The position numbers and the translations under genes were made by a program. Below the pieces are notes generated by a model, which saw only the letters and a list, made by a program, of their open reading frames with translations, did not search any database and had not been told where the DNA came from. From positions 1,736,001 to 1,800,000 of the forward strand of contig JAALGY010000052.1 of assembly GCA_032358165.1 (NCBI GenBank): a DNA stretch of 64,000 nt, read 5' to 3'. Every line of letters begins with the position of its first letter. Positions within the stretch are counted from its first letter, which is position 1. This DNA is from Diplosphaera chodatii (Eukaryota; Chlorophyta; Trebouxiophyceae; Prasiolales; Stichococcaceae). This document shows positions 59,321 through 64,000 of this stretch, in pieces.

Positions 59321-62218
59321 ATGATCGCACACAGAGATGCATCGGCAGCAACACAGCTGCTGGAGCATGCGGCCACATGCGCCAGAACACACCAGCCCTT
59401 CGGTAAGCCCTGCGCCAACTGTACGCAGTATGGGAAATTGAACGGGCATGTGCCGATGTCGTGTTTCATGGCATGATCATGTTCCTCGTGCTGTACCGCA
59501 GCCCCTTGGCACAGCAGGCTGCGGGTGCAGCCACAGAGGTCACATCGACCGTCGCGGCAGCGGCACAGAGTTACAGTGGGAGCTAACGCTGCTGCGGTCG
59601 AGCACCTACTGCCGGTGCTGGCCGATGTTGCCACCAACGCCGCGACAGCACTGGCAGATGCCATCACTCTGACCACAGCCGATGGCAACGCCATCGTCAG
59701 TATCTCCCAGCCGGTAAGCCCACAAGCAATCCGAATGCGCATTCTTCGTGGCATGTGGATCTAGCTTCATTGAGGGTGGCGGATGTTGCAGGCAGCGGCG
59801 GCAGCAGCGGCGGCGCCGCCAGATGTGTGGCAGGTGGCGACCTTGTCAGCACTCAAGGGTGGCGCCGCGGCCGCAACCGCATGGCTGCTGCTCAAGCTGC
59901 TGCACCAGGACGTCGTCGCAACGCCTGTTGATGTGAGCGCAAGCACAAACGCAATGCCACTCTCAATATCATGGCCTGCACTCGAGGGCAGACGCCCTCT
60001 CATAGCAGGATGCTAACACGCACCCTACATTGTATGCATTCGTCATCCACAGCCGATGAACCATGCATTCCAGTGAGCTGCAGGATTCTGCTGCAGGGTG
60101 TACCGCTTCCGGATGAGGGGCCGCCGCCGCACCACCTGCAGGACATTCCGCGCCTGCTGTTCGCAGCGGGGGTGTCGGCGCTGCGCAGGCCGGCGCGCCT
60201 GCTGCTGCCGCCCACGGCGGTGCTGTTCATCGCGCGCTGCGCCGGCGAGGTGGCCACCGCGGCGCTGAAGGTGCAGGACGGCGCCCTCGCGCTGGCAGCA
60301 GGTGCTGTGGCATGTTGTGTTCACTGCATGATCACAGTAAGTCATGGCGTCTGATGCTTGTTTGGTCCCACCCGAACTCTGCTTCGCTGCTGATGCAGCT
60401 GTGTGCTAGTGTGCTAGTGTTAGCTGGGGTGGCCCCGAGTCCTGCCGTCATCCACCTGGACTCTGTTCTGCGTCCAGATCCATCAGCAGCAGTGCTCGCG
60501 AGGATAGACCAGCTGACCGGCGCGGGCGCAAGCTCAGCAGCCAGCATCCTTTTGTGAGCTGATTGCTATCATGCTGATTAGCTGCGAGCACGCCAGGACG
60601 GTCCCATATCAGGCTGAGTATGTTGATGTCAACATGTGGGTTGCGCACTGCGGTATTCGCAGACATTATTCTCACTGCAGGTTCTGGGTGCTGATCGCAT
60701 TCAAGGACGAAGTGCTGGGCCTGATCCTGTCAGCGCCAGAGGTGTCAGACGACACAGCCATCGTCACTGGGCCGTTGTCCGCGATCGCCTCGGCAGCGTT
60801 GACGGTGGCGGGCTCGCTTTCTGTCCTGAACAGCTTTGGCGTCAACCTCGAACCGGTGCGCACGCGGATTCGCCTCCAACGTTCCTGGCTTGCACCTCGG
60901 GTGGACGGCTCGTCCAAAGAAAGCGCCCCATGCTTGATGAGCTTGCGTGACTACTGCTGACCTGGCACAACAGGTGATGGCAGTCGGAGGCGTGTCCACC
61001 ATCTTCCTAGGCTTCGGCAGCCAGATCGTGACCACCAATTTTGTCAGCGGCATCGACTTGGTGAGCTTGCTGCACCGGTCAGGCTACCCACCCAAGGTGG
61101 TTCTGCTGTTCTTGTTGCTCCCAGCCAGTCTTGATTTCTATCACGCAGTCATGTCTCATGATTGGGCAACACATGCAGTTCTTCAGCAGTACGTTCAACA
61201 AGGGCGAGCGGGTGGTGCTGCTGACGGCGGGCGGCGACACCATTGTGGCGGGCGTGGTGGAGGCCATCAACCTGCTCAACACCACCGTGCGCACCGACCT
61301 GGGCGTCCCCGTGTCCATCCCCAACAAGGTGGCCCGCCTGTCGGTTGGGATATACCTGTGCTGCACGACGATTCACTCGTGGACCCTGCCATCTGGTGCA
61401 CAGCTGCCGATTGTCCCCACCTGCAGGTTTATTGAGTGGCTGGCTGCTTGCAAAATGCTTGTACCCCAATGCAGGCGGTGGCGGAGATGCTGGTGAAGAA
61501 CGAGTCGCGCATCAAATTCAGCACGGCCATGACCACCTTCCGGTGCCCGCGCCAGGTCCTTCTCACCTTCAAGCTGCGGCTGCAGGTGGGCAGCCGCCTT
61601 GACCAGGGCTGTGAACTGCTGCCGCAGATGACAGGGGTGTCACGAGGTCCTCAGTACCATGTTACGGCAGTGAGACTGCTTATGTGCGGTCCACATGCTG
61701 GTGTCATGAGGCGTGGGGTTCATCAATGCTGGAAAGTTGGCGTGTGACAGGACATGAGCAGGGTGGAGGCGGTGAAAGCGGGCATCATGGCGTTCCTGGA
61801 GTCCAGTGCCGATGTGGAGCCGTCGCTGCCGCGCGCGTCCTGGTTTGGCGGCCCGACCGACTACTACCTGGAGGTCGGCATGCTGGTGAGCGGCGCCTGC
61901 TGCCTCGCGGTCATTGCTGCTCACAGTAGCGGCCAGCGAGCAGGCAGTCTTGCACCCTCAGCTTGTGTATATGACGCAGGACGTGCAGATATAGGAAATT
62001 GAGATGGGGACTTGGTGCTGCGGGGTGATGTGCAGGCGCACTGCGTGAAGGAGCAGGCGGCCGACTACGGGGACTTCCGGCAGCACATGCTGTGGGGCGC
62101 GGAGGAGGCGATCCGGACTGCGGGCGCCCAGCTGGCCGTGCCGACGGCGCTGTACTATCAGGACACGCCACCAGCGCCGCCAGCGTTGCCCCAGGCCACA
62201 GCGGACCGCCCTGCCTAG
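59321..62218 (+). CDS. MSL: MscS-like mechanosensitive channel (MSL type, probably plastid)
   Basis: Eleven exons close in phase: 59321-59402, 59502-59713, 59792-59932, 60097-60336, 60399-60553, 60681-60855, 60974-61060, 61179-61328, 61475-61585, 61751-61885 and 62036-62218 (about 556 residues). The Arg/Ser/His-rich N-terminus resembles a chloroplast transit peptide. Several hydrophobic helices precede the pore helix region VMAVGGVSTIFLGFGSQIV, then TNFVSGIDL. The MscS beta domain follows (FNKGERVVLLTAGGDTIVAGVVEAI, RTDLGVPVSIPNK). Plant MSL2/3 relatives release ions from plastids under osmotic stress and shape plastid division. The C-terminal 25 residues are Pro/Ala-rich. Confidence 0.85.
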
Positions 62219-62757
62219 CCATCCGCTGCTGCTGCCACTGGATGCGGACGAGCCGCCAGGATAGCTGGTGCTGTGTATCACCATCTCAATTTTGGGCCGA
62301 CACCCATGCTGGAGCCTCATCAGCAGGACGACCGTGCATAGGGCTTAGCCATTGGGGACATGGTGCTGCCAATGCCTGCAGCACGCAACCGTGCATGATG
62401 TGACGGAGAGCAGCGCCATGTCAGATACTGGTAGCGAGGACACCAAGGTCACGCACTGGCCTGACTGGTTTTGGTCTGTGACATATGTTTGCTGTGAGAG
62501 CTTGAACTGCAGACACCTGGTGGTTAGCTGACGGGACAGCTTACGATCTTGCTTGTTTGTTGACATGCAACGAAAACCATCTATGTGCCTATCAGCCGAT
62601 GCACGCTGCAAATGACTTCATGCACTGTTCACCACAGCTGTGCTCTGCTTCGTTTATCAGGCTGCGCGCACTGCGCCTGCCATCATGTTCATCAAACCAC
62701 TCATAGAAACGTTTCCCCCTCAAGGCTGCCCCTTTGCAACCCATGTTGCGGAGCTGC
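62219..62757. other. Convergent intergenic stretch
   Basis: 3' regions of the MscS-like gene and the repeat protein. Nothing else seen. Confidence 0.45.
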
Positions 62758-63447
62758 TCACTCCAGGAGCCGTGCTGGAATGTGCGCCGCGCTGACCGGC
62801 TCGCTGTGCATGTCGCGCTCGGCTGCTGCAGCGAGGTCCGACTGCGACAGCGCCAGCTCCCGCAGCTGCTGCATGCTGGCCGCCACCCCGGCATCCAGCC
62901 CGGTTGTGCCCGGCACCGCCGCAGCAAACCGTCGGGCCGGCAGGCTACGAGCCGAAGCAGCCCGCGCGCTGACCAGCTTGGCCAGGCCGCGCATGGTCAT
63001 GCTGAGGCCGGCGTGCAAGTCCGTCTCTGCGTCCTCCTCAACAGCGGCAGCGGCCTCCGCCTCAGCTGACGCCATGCTGCTGGCTGCCACGTACTGCAGG
63101 ATCTGCTGCATGGAGGCTGCCGCGCCGGCGTGGAGGTCAGACCTTGCGCCTGAGCCGCTCGTGCGCTCGGAGTGCGCATGTGCCATGCCGCCGGTGCTGG
63201 ACGCTGATGCTGTCGCCATCGCAAAGGCGCCGGAGCCGCTGGTGGCTGCAGCCGCCGCTTTCAGCTGCCGCATGCCAGCTGCGACGCCGGCGTGGAACTC
63301 GGCGGCGTTGAGCTGCTGCGCCCGGCGGGCAGACACCTGCAGCCTAGCTGCCGCGCCGCCGCAGGGCAGCACAAGACAGCAGGCAAGCGCTGCGAAGAGC
63401 GCCGCTGCTCCTGCCGACAGCCTGCGGCTGTGCTGGATGCTGCCCAT
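62758..63447 (-). CDS. Secreted protein with four H-A-G repeats, intronless
   Basis: One uninterrupted frame of 229 residues. The start MGSIQHSRRLSAG followed by ALFAALACCLVLPCGGAAA is a convincing signal peptide. The mature part carries four spaced copies of one motif: FHAGVAAGMRQL, LHAGAAASMQQI, LHAGLSMTMRGL and LDAGVAASMQQL. They lie about 40-50 residues apart and are separated by Ala/Ser-rich spacers. Each motif is an amphipathic helix with a fixed Gly and Met. I know no family with this pattern. A 23-codon in-frame upstream extension exists but would bury the signal peptide. It is the only gene here without introns, although its base composition and alanine use fit its neighbours. Confidence 0.75.
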   Translation of the reverse strand: MGSIQHSRRLSAGAAALFAALACCLVLPCGGAAARLQVSARRAQQLNAAEFHAGVAAGMRQLKAAAAATSGSGAFAMATASASSTGGMAHAHSERTSGSGARSDLHAGAAASMQQILQYVAASSMASAEAEAAAAVEEDAETDLHAGLSMTMRGLAKLVSARAASARSLPARRFAAAVPGTTGLDAGVAASMQQLRELALSQSDLAAAAERDMHSEPVSAAHIPARLLE

Positions 63448-64000
63448 AGTGCAGTGTCTGTGCTGTGGTGCGACCGCCCTGATTGTCTTGACGGGGGCGC
63501 TGCACGGCTGTAACACCTCAACCCAGCCAGCCGTGTTGCTTTCCGGCCACAGGAAGTGCCTATCGCCGTGCAGCAGGCTGGGCTGCCCTCAGCCACCTGT
63601 TTCAGCAACACAATCAACTTGTGAGCTCCCGTGCCAGCTAGTTTCATGTGCACCGTGCGGATAGGTGGTTTCGTGGAGACGGGGACTCGCGGATAGTTGG
63701 CAAGTGCAAAAGTGGAATCTGGACCGCTGCCTGCCGATCCTATGCCTTGATATAGCACGTGCATATGTACTTGTGTCATAGCTGCGGCTCATGAACGCGC
63801 TGCGGCTGTCGCTGTCCCGCGATTGTGCGGGATAGGCATGGGTGCCTGACCTGGCACCCCGAAACATGTCCTAGCAACGCCCGCAGTGCCGCGCGGCGCA
63901 AATCGTCACGCCTTTGTGATCATATGGCCCAGAAGCCCCACCCAAGCAGGCGACAACGTGCTCGAGGAGCACGGACCCAGCAGTGGGCTCACCGTTCCGT
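63448..64000. other. Right edge, no gene seen
   Basis: Holds the promoter of the repeat protein. Two neighbouring small hairpins are visible, CCCGC/GCGGG at 63816-63831 and GGGTGCC/GGCACCC at 63840-63859, each with a 6-base loop. They do not fold as a tRNA. Confidence 0.4.

Noticed and set aside
59539..59568. Possible 30-base intron in the second exon of the MscS-like gene
   Set aside because: Too short for a spliceosomal intron, and the frame runs straight through without a stop.
63816..63859. Two adjacent hairpins considered as part of a tRNA
   Set aside because: No T-arm consensus, no anticodon arm of proper length, and the spacing does not fit a cloverleaf.

Overview
The window reads as nuclear DNA of a green alga. 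Almost every gene is split into short exons with GT-AG introns, typically opening GTGCG or GTGAG and closing TGCAG. Several products belong in a chloroplast: Mg-chelatase subunit I, a PsbS-like antenna-type protein, plastid ribosomal protein L29 and a plastid-type MscS channel. Gene content and gene structure suggest a chlorophyte, possibly a trebouxiophyte; the species is not determinable by eye. Exon coordinates below were worked out by hand from splice signals and reading-frame phase. Where phases close, the models are good; where they do not, I say so.

Layout, left to right. 0-6 kb: an ankyrin/protein-kinase gene (integrin-linked-kinase type, minus strand, running off the left edge), a small TFIIIC subunit gene (TFIIIC6) and an NmrA-like NAD(P)-binding protein. 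6.6-7.9 kb: an unrecognised gene. 8.2-15.7 kb (minus): a large gene whose C-terminal half matches CC2D2A, a ciliary transition-zone protein. 16.3-20.1 kb: a nucleotide-sugar transporter and the mitochondrial chaperone TIM9. 20.5-31.4 kb: CHLI (minus), a BTL-type adenine-nucleotide carrier (plus), a PsbS-like protein (minus), SNU13 (plus) and plastid L29 (minus). 31.9-35.8 kb: EF-1alpha, followed by a near-identical second copy of its last intron, last exon and 3' region. 36-41.7 kb: a protein that may carry two SnoaL/NTF2-like domains, and a TPR-RING-LON protein ending in a possible prenylation motif. 42.3-50.5 kb: three tandem exostosin-type (GT47) glycosyltransferases. 50.8-58.8 kb (minus): an FkbM-type methyltransferase, a secreted peptidoglycan-binding/NlpC-P60 hydrolase and an unrecognised membrane protein. 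59.3-62.2 kb: an MscS-like channel. 62.8-63.4 kb: a secreted intronless protein with four internal repeats.

Many neighbours are head to head across short gaps (CHLI/carrier, PsbS-like/SNU13, L29/EF-1alpha, membrane protein/MscS), which suggests shared promoter regions. I found no CRISPR array, rRNA, convincing tRNA or mobile element. The points most worth following up are the CC2D2A gene, six probable GC-AG introns (two of them in GT47 paralogs whose sister copies have GT at the same place), intron turnover within the GT47 array, the recent EF-1alpha 3' duplication, and the intron-rich bacterial-type cell-wall hydrolase.
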